Source: UBA1845 sp002338715
GTDB taxonomy: Bacteria > Planctomycetota > Phycisphaerae > UBA1845
Reading direction: 5' to 3'
Assembly: GCA_035344155.1 (NCBI GenBank)
Contig: DAORAL010000026.1
Span: 1 to 64,000 of the forward strand
DNA length: 64,000 bases
Position 1 is the stretch's first letter. Each line of letters opens with the position of its first letter. The notes beneath the pieces are model-generated. The model saw nothing but the letters and a program-made list of their open reading frames with translations, ran no database searches and was not told where the DNA came from. Below are positions 1 to 7,388 of this stretch, one piece after another. The position numbers and the translations under genes are program-made.

Positions 1-269
1 GATTTTTCATTTTCTTCATACCCATTTCAAATCTCCCACGGCTTCCCCAAGCCGCTATCGCGTTGTGCAAGGTTGGTGCCTGCACTCAGCTCCCACATCA
101 AAAAGCCGCAGCGTCATTCGCCAGCGGCGTTACCCCCAACGTTGATGAATTGGGCACGAGGCCCAACCAACCTTTCAGAAAAACAAAAAAACGCCGTTTC
201 CGGCGCAAAAAGGCACAAAAAAGGTCCGAAATGCCAGATTTGAATCAGCAAAGAAGTGCAACCAAAATG

Positions 270-298
270 TAGGGTGCGTCCCGGACGCACCTGCTGAA
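270..298. repeat. Palindromic intergenic repeat, family A, copy 1
   Basis: A 29-base unit starting TAGGGTGCGTCCCGGACGCA and ending CCTGCTGAA. It contains the hairpin GGTGCGTCC/GGACGCACC. A second copy with one mismatch sits at 1151-1179, so the pair brackets the gene at 323-1144 in direct orientation. The rest of 1-322 shows no gene I can support; a 69-codon reading frame at 63-272 has low-complexity basic content and no ribosome binding site. Confidence 0.7.
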
Positions 299-322
299 CC
301 GCAGGTTGTCAGACCTGTCTAA

Positions 323-1144
323 ATGATGAGTAACGACTCAACCAAGGAGCCAAACTTGAGCGATTCGCAACACAATGCAGCAAGGGCAGGTCGAAACGAT
401 GAACTGACTTTGACGTGCTCCGCATGTGGGCAGGCATTTCGAATTCTAGCATCTCAAAAATCAGACATCGTCGAATGCCCGCATTGCCAATCACAGGTCA
501 ACGCCGCCGAGCTGACTTTGGATACAAAGAATTCGGACACAAACAGTGTCGTAGGCGCATGTCCCCAGTGTGAGGCTGAAACCCCGATCTTGATTCCGGC
601 AGAAATTGCAGATCAACGCAAGCTGATCGTCACGTGTGACACATGCGGAAAAGAAGCGAGCATCGATGCGTTCATCAAGAAACGTCAGAAACTGGACGAA
701 ACCACTCGACGCAGAGAGTTGGAACAGGCGGAGCGTGAACGCGAAGAGATTCGCCGCGCCACGCAGGAGAAACGACGCAGGCAAGAAATGGAAGCGTATC
801 GAGTGGCTGAGCAGGCCAGAATGCGTGAAGAGCAGCAATCAAGAAGTCAAAACAGAATCACGGAGCCGACAGATCAAGAACTACGATCTCTAATTGGCAT
901 CTTACGCACCTTGGCAACAGTTTTTGCGATCCTGTCTGGAGTGTTCCTTTTTATCTCTTTCTGTGGGGTCGTCTTTTTTCCATTGCTGGCATTTCTTGGT
1001 ATAGCGATCGTGTTTGCGGCCTACTGGTTCACCCTGACGATCGGCGCAAAAGTGTTGTCGCTGTTGGGGGCGATCGCCCAAGGCATCGAGCGCATCGACC
1101 GGAAACTCGATTCGATTTCAATCAAGGAATCCGACACCAAGTAG
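323..1144 (+). CDS. Hypothetical membrane protein with zinc-ribbon-like N-terminus and coiled coil
   Basis: This 273-residue protein is of unknown function. Residues about 30-60 hold a CSACG...CPHC pair and residues about 79-112 a CPQC...CDTCG pair, which look like two consecutive zinc-ribbon folds. A strongly charged Arg/Glu-rich stretch (about 120-175) is predicted coiled coil. Two hydrophobic segments near 195-245 would anchor the C-terminus in the inner membrane, leaving a short charged tail. The start is uncertain because two adjacent ATG codons lie at 323 and 326. Zinc ribbon plus coiled coil plus two membrane spans is a recurrent planctomycete layout, but I cannot name a family. It stands alone between two copies of the same palindromic repeat. 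Confidence 0.7.
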   Translation: MMSNDSTKEPNLSDSQHNAARAGRNDELTLTCSACGQAFRILASQKSDIVECPHCQSQVNAAELTLDTKNSDTNSVVGACPQCEAETPILIPAEIADQRKLIVTCDTCGKEASIDAFIKKRQKLDETTRRRELEQAEREREEIRRATQEKRRRQEMEAYRVAEQARMREEQQSRSQNRITEPTDQELRSLIGILRTLATVFAILSGVFLFISFCGVVFFPLLAFLGIAIVFAAYWFTLTIGAKVLSLLGAIAQGIERIDRKLDSISIKESDTK

Positions 1145-1150
1145 ATCGCG

Positions 1151-1179
1151 TAGGGTGCGTCTCGGACGCACCTGCTGAA
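1151..1179. repeat. Palindromic intergenic repeat, family A, copy 2
   Basis: Same 29-base unit as 270-298 with a single C-to-T change, which weakens one pair of the hairpin. It lies between convergent genes (stop at 1144, opposite stop at 1184), so it could act as a bidirectional terminator. Confidence 0.7.
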
Positions 1180-1183
1180 ATAC

Positions 1184-2152
1184 TTATCCGGTCGATCCGA
1201 CAACAAAAGGCTCGCCGCATTCGGGGCAGCGACCACACGGTAGCTCTCTCAGATCATACCCGCATCGTTGACAATACCCCTCGGGTTGCCGCTTGCTCCA
1301 TTTCCATACAACTCCGCAAACGCCGAAAAGCGGTACAGCAAATATCCAAAGCGGTATGAAGGCGATCTGACTTGTAGCGATCGGCCAGTTCACGAAGCCG
1401 GTTGTGGGCGCAAACGTAAAGTCCCACCAAAAGAAACCAAAGGTGTCCAGTGATTCAAAACGTATCACCAACGCCCCCTGGCCGATCCCAATCATGAAAT
1501 CAAAAGCGGAGAATCCGAAAGTGTGACGCAGCGACATCCAATATAGCGGCACGAAACCCATGACGATCGCATATCCCGCCTGAGCGATTCGTTTAACCTG
1601 CTTAGAGCGTCGACGATGCTGCGTCGTATCACCGCAAGTTCGGCAAACGCCAAATTCATCTCCGAGTTCGGCGGAGCAATTGACGCAGAGATTGCGGCAA
1701 GGGGAAGTCAGGAGTCGGATGAATGCGCTCGCCAGCAACACGGCCGCCGTTGGAACCGAAAGAATGATGGCAATGCCATACCACTCAATGATCGGGGCAA
1801 ACGCAAAGGCGAGGAAGGGGTGCAGTAGGGTAACGCAGCCGAGCGTGATCCCCAATCTGATACCGCTTGATTTGAGTGGGCGATTGTAAAGAAGCGGGAT
1901 GACAAACATGCACCAAACAACGCCTTCCGCTACACCCTTCAACACGACATAGGGCAGGGCGGAAAGGTAGTAGTTGGCAATCTGCGGAGGTTGGCCGTCC
2001 GAAAAGCAGAAGTTGATCGCGAGGACGTAGTGCCAGAGAAACAGACTGTGGCCAACTCCCAGTCCCATGCACAGCAGAATCTTGTCAAGGACGCTCACGC
2101 GGTATGATGAATCGCCTGAATCGGTCATTGCGAACGAGTCTATCACCAGCAT
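1184..2152 (-). CDS. Multi-span membrane protein with C-terminal planctomycete zinc knuckles
   Basis: This 322-residue integral membrane protein has about six hydrophobic segments. Between segments, residues about 157-175 hold CVNC...CRTCG. The C-terminus (about 292-315) holds CQRCGYDLRELPC and RCPECG, a four-cysteine signature very common in planctomycete membrane proteins of unknown function. No enzymatic motif is visible. An alternative start is the ATG at 2128 (MTDSGDSS), since neither start has a strong ribosome binding site. The knuckle is the best single taxonomic hint in the left part of the window. Confidence 0.75.
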   Translation of the reverse strand: MLVIDSFAMTDSGDSSYRVSVLDKILLCMGLGVGHSLFLWHYVLAINFCFSDGQPPQIANYYLSALPYVVLKGVAEGVVWCMFVIPLLYNRPLKSSGIRLGITLGCVTLLHPFLAFAFAPIIEWYGIAIILSVPTAAVLLASAFIRLLTSPCRNLCVNCSAELGDEFGVCRTCGDTTQHRRRSKQVKRIAQAGYAIVMGFVPLYWMSLRHTFGFSAFDFMIGIGQGALVIRFESLDTFGFFWWDFTFAPTTGFVNWPIATSQIAFIPLWIFAVPLFGVCGVVWKWSKRQPEGYCQRCGYDLRELPCGRCPECGEPFVVGSTG

Positions 2153-2396
2153 CTACCACTTGTTAAAGGATTATTCGGTTCAGCGCCCGTGGGGCGGCGA
2201 TTTGGAAATATTTCTGCGGGTCGCAAATATTGGACGACTACCCCCGAATACCCACCTGAAGGGCCCGATTTCCGGGTCTGCATTGTCTTTCATATCGCAT
2301 TGAACAATTGCCCGTCGCGGCCGGTTTGCGCGGGCGGTTTTGACATTGGGTTGCGGTTCTGCCATTGGTGGCCGGCGTCACAGAGGAGATTCGGCG

Positions 2397-4643
2397 ATGT
2401 TCTTTCTGACCATGTTTCGACACGCGGTGTTTGCTTTTCTCATTCCCTTGTCCCTCGTCGCGAACGGGGCGGCAGCTTTCGAGTCCGAATCCGGGCCAGC
2501 CGCCTCCTTCTACAAAGCCTACTACCTCCAGCAGCAGGGCGATGTCGCCGGCGCGGCAAAACTCTACGCCGAAACCCTTAAGTCCGGACAAATCGAAGGG
2601 GCGATCAAAGACGCCGCACAAAAAGGCTTAACCGAGTGTCGCGAAGAACTGGCCTGCGCCGACTTCGCCAGCCTCATGCCCGAAGACGCACTCGCCTACA
2701 TCGAACTCAGCCGCCCGGGCAAACAAATCCACGACCTGCTCGACATGCTGGGCCTGCTCTCCGACGGTGACAACAGTTGGGCCAAACCCGGTGAACGCTA
2801 TCTCGCCATCAGTCCAATCCTCGTTAACGAACTCGCAGGCATTCGCGGGGTAGCCGTCGCCATCACCGGAGTCGATCCGATCGCGGGCGCTCCCGCGGGG
2901 GTGGCTGTCCTTCATCCCGGAAGTGTTGACGCCATTCGCGGCGCACTCGAAACCGCGCTGCCCGCAGCCGCAGTATCAGTACCGTCTATCGCCAACCGTC
3001 CGACGTACATGATCGAAGAGAAAGTCTACGTCACCCTGACGTCGCGCCTCATCGTCGTCAGTCCGCAGCGCGCCCAGATCGAAGCCGTCATCAATCGCCT
3101 CGACGGCAAAGCCAAGTCATCACTGGCCACCAGCGAAGCGTTGAGCGATGTCCTCGCCAGTCGCGGCAAGTCGCTGCTCTTTTTCTGCGTCAATGCCAAG
3201 CCAATCGTGCCCATGATCCAGATGATGGGCGCAGCCTCCGAAGAACTCGCCATCGGCAATGCCGTCCTCGATCTCAACAGTTTCAAATGGATCGCCGGCA
3301 AATTCGGTGTCGAAGAGGATGGCCCGCAACTTGAACTCGCCGTCAGCTATGAAGAAGGTCAACAGAACCTCGCATACAACCTGCTCCGCACACCACCGAT
3401 CTCGCGCGAAATTCTTTCATCGATTCCATCGGGGGCGGCAGGCTTCATCGCGTCAGCGCTCGGCGAATCATCCGGCAAGAAAGTCGACGTCGGAAATGAA
3501 AGCGCCAACCGCGCCGTCATCGGATTGGACTATGGCCGCGAGATTTTCGCGAACATCGTCGACTTCGCGGTATGCGTTGTCTCGCCAAAGGAAGGTTCCA
3601 AAAGCAAGAGCCCCGCACCCGATGTGGCCGTGGTCATCCGCGTCAACGATCCCACGAAATCAGAAAAGCTATGGCAGCAGGTGCTCGGTTTGATCACGAT
3701 GGCGGCCGGCGCTCCGACGACCGACGGCATCGCCGACTCGATTTCGGAAGTCGCGGTGCGTGCCTATCGTTTCCCCGAAAACGTCAACGTCTTTTTCGCG
3801 ACCGTAGACGACAAGGTCATCCTCGCCACCAGCCGCCACGCCGCGCAGCTTTCAATCGAAGCGTCGCAGGGCGGTCCTTCCGTCTTGGATGACAAAGCCT
3901 TCGCACCCGGTATCAGCCGCATGACCGCAAGCACCAGCAAAGCCGTCCTCGTCCATCCGAAACGCTGCCTTGAGGTGGCCAAACGCTTCATGAGCGAACG
4001 CGAACTTGAAGAAGTGAAACCGGTCCACGAGATGATCGGCGATTTGGTGCTGGCTGCGATGACCGATGAGTCGGACGTGATGTTTCGTTTGTCGATGTCG
4101 GCCAGCAGTCTGCCGAACATCGGGCCGATGGTCGCCGCCCAGTTGCAGAAAGAGTTTGAATCCGAACGGATGCATGCCGAGTTGAACCGGGCATCGCGGT
4201 CAAAGAATTGGGATCAGGCGCTGGCCGCTCTCGATCAACTCGAATCTTCGGGCGAATCCAACATGCATCTCGATCAGAAGCGACTGGAGATTCTGGCGTT
4301 GGGCAAGGGCGACCGCGAGCAAGTCGTCGAGTTGGCCAAGACGTTCGCCGACAAGTACAAGCATCACGCGAATGCACTGAATGTATTGGCGTGGAATCTG
4401 CTGACGGAAAAGAAGTACGAAGGCAAGTACAACGACATCGCGTTGAAGCTGGCCGAGCGTGCGTGCGAAGCATCCAATCAAAGCAACTGGGCGATCCTCG
4501 ATACCGCCGCCCTCGCCAACTTCAAGACCGGCAACATCAAGCGAGCCCTCGAACTGCAGGAAAAAGCCATCGAAAAAGGAGGCAGTAGCAGCCAGGAAGC
4601 AAAGGCACGTTTGGAAGAATATCGCGTCGCCGAAGCAAAGTAG
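2397..4643 (+). CDS. Exported TPR-containing protein, DUF3352-like
   Basis: This is a 748-residue secreted or periplasmic protein. The start at 2397 is chosen because a GAGGAGA ribosome binding site lies about 8 bases upstream and the product then begins with a clean signal peptide ending near residue 27 (NGAAAFES). Residues about 30-60 resemble a tetratricopeptide unit. The middle (about 75-570) has repeated blocks of the type seen in DUF3352-like planctomycete proteins (DALAYIELSRP..., paired halves near 75-330 and 350-560). The last 150 residues contain two or three TPR-like helical pairs (AWNLLTEKKY, LDTAALANFKTGNIKRALEL). It probably acts in protein-protein contacts in the envelope. It is monocistronic and followed by a hairpin. 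Confidence 0.7.
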   Translation: MFFLTMFRHAVFAFLIPLSLVANGAAAFESESGPAASFYKAYYLQQQGDVAGAAKLYAETLKSGQIEGAIKDAAQKGLTECREELACADFASLMPEDALAYIELSRPGKQIHDLLDMLGLLSDGDNSWAKPGERYLAISPILVNELAGIRGVAVAITGVDPIAGAPAGVAVLHPGSVDAIRGALETALPAAAVSVPSIANRPTYMIEEKVYVTLTSRLIVVSPQRAQIEAVINRLDGKAKSSLATSEALSDVLASRGKSLLFFCVNAKPIVPMIQMMGAASEELAIGNAVLDLNSFKWIAGKFGVEEDGPQLELAVSYEEGQQNLAYNLLRTPPISREILSSIPSGAAGFIASALGESSGKKVDVGNESANRAVIGLDYGREIFANIVDFAVCVVSPKEGSKSKSPAPDVAVVIRVNDPTKSEKLWQQVLGLITMAAGAPTTDGIADSISEVAVRAYRFPENVNVFFATVDDKVILATSRHAAQLSIEASQGGPSVLDDKAFAPGISRMTASTSKAVLVHPKRCLEVAKRFMSERELEEVKPVHEMIGDLVLAAMTDESDVMFRLSMSASSLPNIGPMVAAQLQKEFESERMHAELNRASRSKNWDQALAALDQLESSGESNMHLDQKRLEILALGKGDREQVVELAKTFADKYKHHANALNVLAWNLLTEKKYEGKYNDIALKLAERACEASNQSNWAILDTAALANFKTGNIKRALELQEKAIEKGGSSSQEAKARLEEYRVAEAK

Positions 4644-4678
4644 GGTCCGCTGTGCGGACCGATTGATGTCGACACCAA
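4644..4678. terminator. Hairpins between convergent genes
   Basis: GGTCCGC/GCGGACC with a TGT loop (4644-4660) begins inside the stop codon region of the preceding gene and is followed by a second palindrome centred on TGTCGACA (4663-4678). No T-run follows, so a Rho-independent role is uncertain. It resembles the TAGGG-starting repeat families elsewhere in the window. Confidence 0.5.
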
Positions 4679-4707
4679 TCCGTGCGCACATCGCACCCCA
4701 CACAACG

Positions 4708-6309
4708 TCACGACGTAGAAGCGACGTCCTGCCAACTCAATTCAAAGCGCGCCAGATACTTGCGCAAGCGGTCGGCATCGTTGGTGATCTTGCGTTTCTT
4801 TCGCGATGAAGCAAACAGTCGCCGGCCCGCGGCAGAAAGCGACTTCGATGCGCGGCAGACCTTGATCACGTGGGCCAACTGAACGCGATCAAATTCATCG
4901 ATCTCGCCAGCGCGGTTGCCAAGGACATCGTCCAGCGCGACGACTTCGCCCGACGATTCGCCACGGGCTAGCGCGTTCCACGATTTTCGCAGCCGTTCGA
5001 TCTCGCGTTTGACGACGCTTTCGGTGATGCGGCCGGAAGGTGCCATCGTGGCCATCCGTGCGATGGCGCCGTTAAGATCGCGAAAGTTACCCGCCCATTG
5101 GGAATCGGGCTGCTTCGCGAATTTCAGAAACACGCGCATCGCCTCCTTGTTGAAGCGAAAGAGATGCCCGGTCGCGCTGGCCACCTGATCGAGTTCATAT
5201 TGGATGTTCGGTTCAATGTCTTCGGTTCGGCTGGCCAACCCGGGCAGTTCAAACGACCAAAGGTTGATGCGGGCCAGCAGATCGTCGCGAAATTCGCCGC
5301 TACGCACCGCCCGCCCAAGGTCGCGATTCGTCCCGCAGATCAGTTGAAAGTCGCTGGCGATCTCTTTATCCGACCCCAACGGAAAAAAGAGTTTCTCTTC
5401 AATCGCCCGCAGCAGCATCGCCTGTTCATCGAGGCCCAACTCGCCCACTTCATCAAGAAAGAGCACGCCTTCATGCGCCTCGCGCAGCAACCCCTGTCGA
5501 TCCTGTGTGGCTCCGGTAAACGCGCCGCGCTTGTGGCCGAACAGCGTCGACATCGCCGTATCGCTTCGCAGCGTGGCGCAGTTGACTTCGACGAAGCGGC
5601 CTTCGGTTCCACTGCGGAGTCTTCGCAATTCATAAATGCGCCGCGCAAGGCTCGACTTGCCCGCACCGGTCGGACCGGTGAGCAGGATCGGCGCTTCCGA
5701 ATGGGTGGCCACGTGTTCGATCTCGTCGATCATCCGGTTGAACAAAGCGTTGCGCGTTTGGATGCCGGCTTTTAGAAATTCGGAACCTTCGCGCTGCTCG
5801 CTGGCGAAGCGCTGTGCGATGCGGTCGTACTTCGACAGATCGAGATCGATGATGCTGTAGCTGCTCGGTTCGCCCGAACTGCGCCGCTTGGGTGGCGACG
5901 TCTGCACCAGGCGGCCGGGGAAGTGTCGCGACTCGGTGAGCAGGAACGTGCAGATCTGCGCGACGTGCGTACCCGTGGTGACGTGAATCAGATACTGCTC
6001 GCGCTCCGTGTCGAAAGGGTAGCCCCGCGCGAATTCGTGCAGCACACCATAGACATCTTCAAACGCCCAAGGGTCGCGAAAGTGAATCTCATGCAATCGC
6101 ACCTTCGTCTCGGGCGACACCGACCGAATGTCGTCGGCTACGGACTCAGCTAACTTGCGGGTGCGCTTCTCGGTCAGCAACTCAAACCGGTGGATCAACA
6201 AGTCTTCATGCTGACAAAGCGAAACCGTAGGCCGCCACCGCGACCAACGATCCACCCCATCACCCCGATCCAACTGCGTCCCCAGCAATCCAATGGCCAC
6301 GCTCTGCAT
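4708..6309 (-). CDS. rtcR: RtcR, CARF-domain sigma-54 activator of RNA repair
   Basis: This 533-residue transcription activator has three parts. The N-terminal CARF domain (about 1-175) begins with VAIGLLGTQLD and contains RWRPTVSLCQHEDLLI, the RtcR hallmark. The AAA+ sigma-54 interaction domain has Walker A GPTGAGKS (about 212-219), an intact GAFTGA loop (about 262-267) and Walker B VLFLDE. The C-terminal helix-turn-helix lies near 480-530. Family knowledge: in Salmonella the CARF domain binds 5' tRNA fragments ending in 2',3'-cyclic phosphate, which drives oligomerisation and activation of rtcBA. The ATG at 6309 matches the usual RtcR start; a 12-residue upstream extension is not conserved and would lie upstream of the predicted transcription start. 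It is divergent from the tRNA/rtcB operon. I see no CRISPR array or effector nearby, so this is not a CRISPR ancillary gene. Confidence 0.95.
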   Translation of the reverse strand: MQSVAIGLLGTQLDRGDGVDRWSRWRPTVSLCQHEDLLIHRFELLTEKRTRKLAESVADDIRSVSPETKVRLHEIHFRDPWAFEDVYGVLHEFARGYPFDTEREQYLIHVTTGTHVAQICTFLLTESRHFPGRLVQTSPPKRRSSGEPSSYSIIDLDLSKYDRIAQRFASEQREGSEFLKAGIQTRNALFNRMIDEIEHVATHSEAPILLTGPTGAGKSSLARRIYELRRLRSGTEGRFVEVNCATLRSDTAMSTLFGHKRGAFTGATQDRQGLLREAHEGVLFLDEVGELGLDEQAMLLRAIEEKLFFPLGSDKEIASDFQLICGTNRDLGRAVRSGEFRDDLLARINLWSFELPGLASRTEDIEPNIQYELDQVASATGHLFRFNKEAMRVFLKFAKQPDSQWAGNFRDLNGAIARMATMAPSGRITESVVKREIERLRKSWNALARGESSGEVVALDDVLGNRAGEIDEFDRVQLAHVIKVCRASKSLSAAGRRLFASSRKKRKITNDADRLRKYLARFELSWQDVASTS

Positions 6310-6316
6310 AGCGAAA

Positions 6317-6345
6317 ATTATAAGATACGCGCTAAGTAGCAACAA
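6317..6345 (-). promoter_or_regulatory. Sigma-70-type promoter of rtcR, near-leaderless
   Basis: Read on the minus strand: TTGTTG (-35, 6340-6345), 17-base spacer, TATAAT (-10, 6317-6322). Transcription would begin around 6310, directly at the rtcR ATG (6309), so the message would be leaderless or nearly so; no ribosome binding site is visible upstream of the ATG. Confidence 0.65.
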
Positions 6346-6351
6346 TAGTTG
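6340..6351. promoter_or_regulatory. Palindrome overlapping rtcR -35, candidate RtcR site
   Basis: CAACAATAGTTG has CAAC/GTTG arms around a 4-base centre. It overlaps the rtcR -35 element and lies about 90-100 bases upstream of the sigma-54 promoter at 6439-6455, a normal distance for an enhancer site. Binding by RtcR is inference from position only. Confidence 0.3.
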
Positions 6352-6438
6352 TGATCATGCATTCCGGCTCCGAATTGACAAGGTGTCTAAGGCATTGCGC
6401 AAAAAGAGTTTATGAGGAGTCATCGACGGGCGAGTCTA

Positions 6439-6455
6439 GTGGCACGCGCCATGCC
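6439..6455 (+). promoter_or_regulatory. Sigma-54 promoter of the tRNA-rtcB operon
   Basis: GTGGCACGCGCCATGCC matches the consensus YTGGCACG-N4-TTGCW with the exact 10-base GG-to-GC spacing. Deviations are G for Y, A for the first T of the -12 element, and C for W. Transcription should begin near 6466, 126 bases before the first tRNA. Its position opposite rtcR strongly suggests RtcR-dependent expression. Confidence 0.8.
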
Positions 6456-6511
6456 CTATGCTAGATGCCCGTCGGTCGAACGGCCTGACTGGCGGGACGC
6501 ACTCATGAAGG

Positions 6512-6540
6512 GGCGGGCGGCCGACTTGGCGCCGCCCGCC
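6512..6540 (+). other. Strong hairpin in the 5' leader
   Basis: GGCGGGCGGC (6512-6521) pairs with GCCGCCCGCC (6531-6540), a perfect 10-bp stem with a 9-base loop. No T-run follows, so it is more likely a structured leader or processing element just ahead of the first tRNA than an intrinsic terminator. Confidence 0.5.
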
Positions 6541-6591
6541 TTGGAACGGGGTTGGATTGAACGTTGCTTTCGAATGGTGCTTTGGTTGATC

Positions 6592-6663
6592 GACCTCATG
6601 GTGAAATGGAGATCATCGGAGCTTGCGAAGCTTCAGTTCCAGGTTCGAGTCCTGGTGGGGTCA
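6592..6663 (+). tRNA. tRNA-Arg(GCG)-like
   Basis: The cloverleaf folds fully. Acceptor GACCTCA/TGGGGTC (one G-T), D arm GTGA/TCAT with loop AATGGAGA, anticodon arm GGAGC-TTGCGAA-GCTTC, T arm CCAGG-TTCGAGT-CCTGG, discriminator A, no encoded CCA. U8, A14, GG and A21 positions are conserved, and A20 fits arginine identity. The anticodon GCG is unusual: bacteria normally read CGC/CGU with an inosine-modified ACG tRNA. It lies about 126 bases downstream of the predicted sigma-54 start. The 4-base variable loop is short. Confidence 0.75.
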
Positions 6664-6683
6664 TGCTTGATGGTCTGAATCGA

Positions 6684-6756
6684 CTGGGTGTGGGGCAATT
6701 GGGAGCCTACCTGGTTTGGATCCAGGATGTTGCAGGTTCGAGTCCTGCCACCCAGA
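6684..6756 (+). tRNA. tRNA-Pro(TGG) with A37
   Basis: Perfect acceptor CTGGGTG/CACCCAG, D arm GGGC/GCCT, anticodon arm CCTGG-TTTGGAT-CCAGG, T arm GCAGG-TTCGAGT-CCTGC, discriminator A. C1-G72 and the UGG anticodon indicate proline. Position 37 is A rather than the G that is nearly universal in bacterial tRNA-Pro and is methylated by TrmD. Only 20 bases separate it from the preceding tRNA, consistent with one precursor. Confidence 0.85.
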
Positions 6757-6883
6757 TTTTTGATGGGTTGTTGGTTGGTTGCTCTTGATGGAATTCGGCG
6801 AATGGGCGGGCATGAGATTCTTCAGTCCCCCACCCTGGAAGGGCGGGGCACCCGTCGCTCAGTTGAACGTGATCGGTGCTTAC

Positions 6884-6954
6884 AGCGGGATGGTGCAACG
6901 GTAGCATCTCGGTCTTTGACACCGAAGATTCGGGTTCGAATCCCGGTCCCGCTG
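6884..6954 (+). tRNA. tRNA-Gln(TTG)
   Basis: Acceptor AGCGGGA/TCCCGCT with a weak A1-U72 pair and G73, both usual glutamine identity features. D arm GTGC/GCAT with loop AACGGTA, anticodon arm TCGGT-CTTTGAC-ACCGA, T arm TCGGG-TTCGAAT-CCCGG. The anticodon is TTG. It has the most conventional sequence of the five upstream tRNAs. The 127 bases separating it from tRNA-Pro contain no further tRNA-like T loop. Confidence 0.9.
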
Positions 6955-6977
6955 ATGTGGCAACAAGCTTTGATTTG

Positions 6978-7061
6978 GCGGCTGTGTCGGAACTGGCAGA
7001 CGAACGCGCCTCAGAAGCGTGTGGGCGAACGCCCGTGTGGGTTCGACTCCCACCAGCCGCA
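6978..7061 (+). tRNA. tRNA-Leu(CAG) with A37
   Basis: Class II tRNA. Acceptor GCGGCTG/CAGCCGC, anticodon arm CGCGC-CTCAGAA-GCGTG, long variable arm GGGC-GAAC-GCCC, T arm GTGGG-TTCGACT-CCCAC, discriminator A (leucine identity). The residue after the CAG anticodon is A, whereas bacterial Leu(CAG) normally has G37. Confidence 0.9.
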
Positions 7062-7080
7062 TTGGACTTTCGCGTTGTTT

Positions 7081-7165
7081 GCGGTTGTGGCGGAATTGGC
7101 ATACGCACCAGGTTGAGAGCCTGGAGGTGGCTTACACCTTGTGGGTTCGAATCCCACCAACCGCA
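7081..7165 (+). tRNA. tRNA-Leu(GAG) with A37
   Basis: Class II tRNA. Acceptor GCGGTTG/CAACCGC, D region GCGGAATTGGCATACGC, anticodon arm CCAGG-TTGAGAG-CCTGG, long variable arm AGGTG-GCTTA-CACCT, T arm GTGGG-TTCGAAT-CCCAC, discriminator A. Anticodon GAG is followed by A37 and G38. It is 19 bases downstream of tRNA-Leu(CAG) and is the last tRNA before rtcB. Confidence 0.9.
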
Positions 7166-7265
7166 GTCAAAAATCTTCGGATGAGAGTGGACGCGGTTAT
7201 AATCGATACCGCGATATGTTGAACAGAATTGAATGATCGAAAATGCGTCGGGCCGACATCGTCAT

Positions 7266-7339
7266 GTGCCACTGCTCTGTGAGCAGTGCTTGTTGGCGAA
7301 AATCGAAATGCTCCTGCATTGCTCACAGAGCAGTGGCAC
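7266..7339. repeat. Long inverted repeat, family B, copy 1
   Basis: Left arm 7266-7288 starts GTGCCACTGCTCTGTGAGCA; right arm 7317-7339 is its inverse with one mismatch. Each arm is itself a palindrome (CACTGCTC-TGT-GAGCAGTG). An equivalent element lies at 13246-13320, so the pair brackets the rtcB-to-rtcA coding block. Confidence 0.8.
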
Positions 7340-7388
7340 TTCGATGCCTGATGTTGCGACGCAGCAATTTAATGGGTGAGATGCAATC

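Noticed and set aside
63..272. 69-codon frame at the left edge
   Set aside because: Low-complexity basic sequence, no ribosome binding site, overlaps the repeat; not supported as a gene.
4708..6309. CARF domain as a sign of a CRISPR system
   Set aside because: The whole protein is RtcR, and no repeat-spacer array, Cas gene or cyclic-oligonucleotide effector is present.
6370..6400. Alternative sigma-54 site GTGTCTAAGGCATTGC
   Set aside because: Has TTGC but a poor -24 box (TGT instead of TGG); the site at 6439-6455 is far better.
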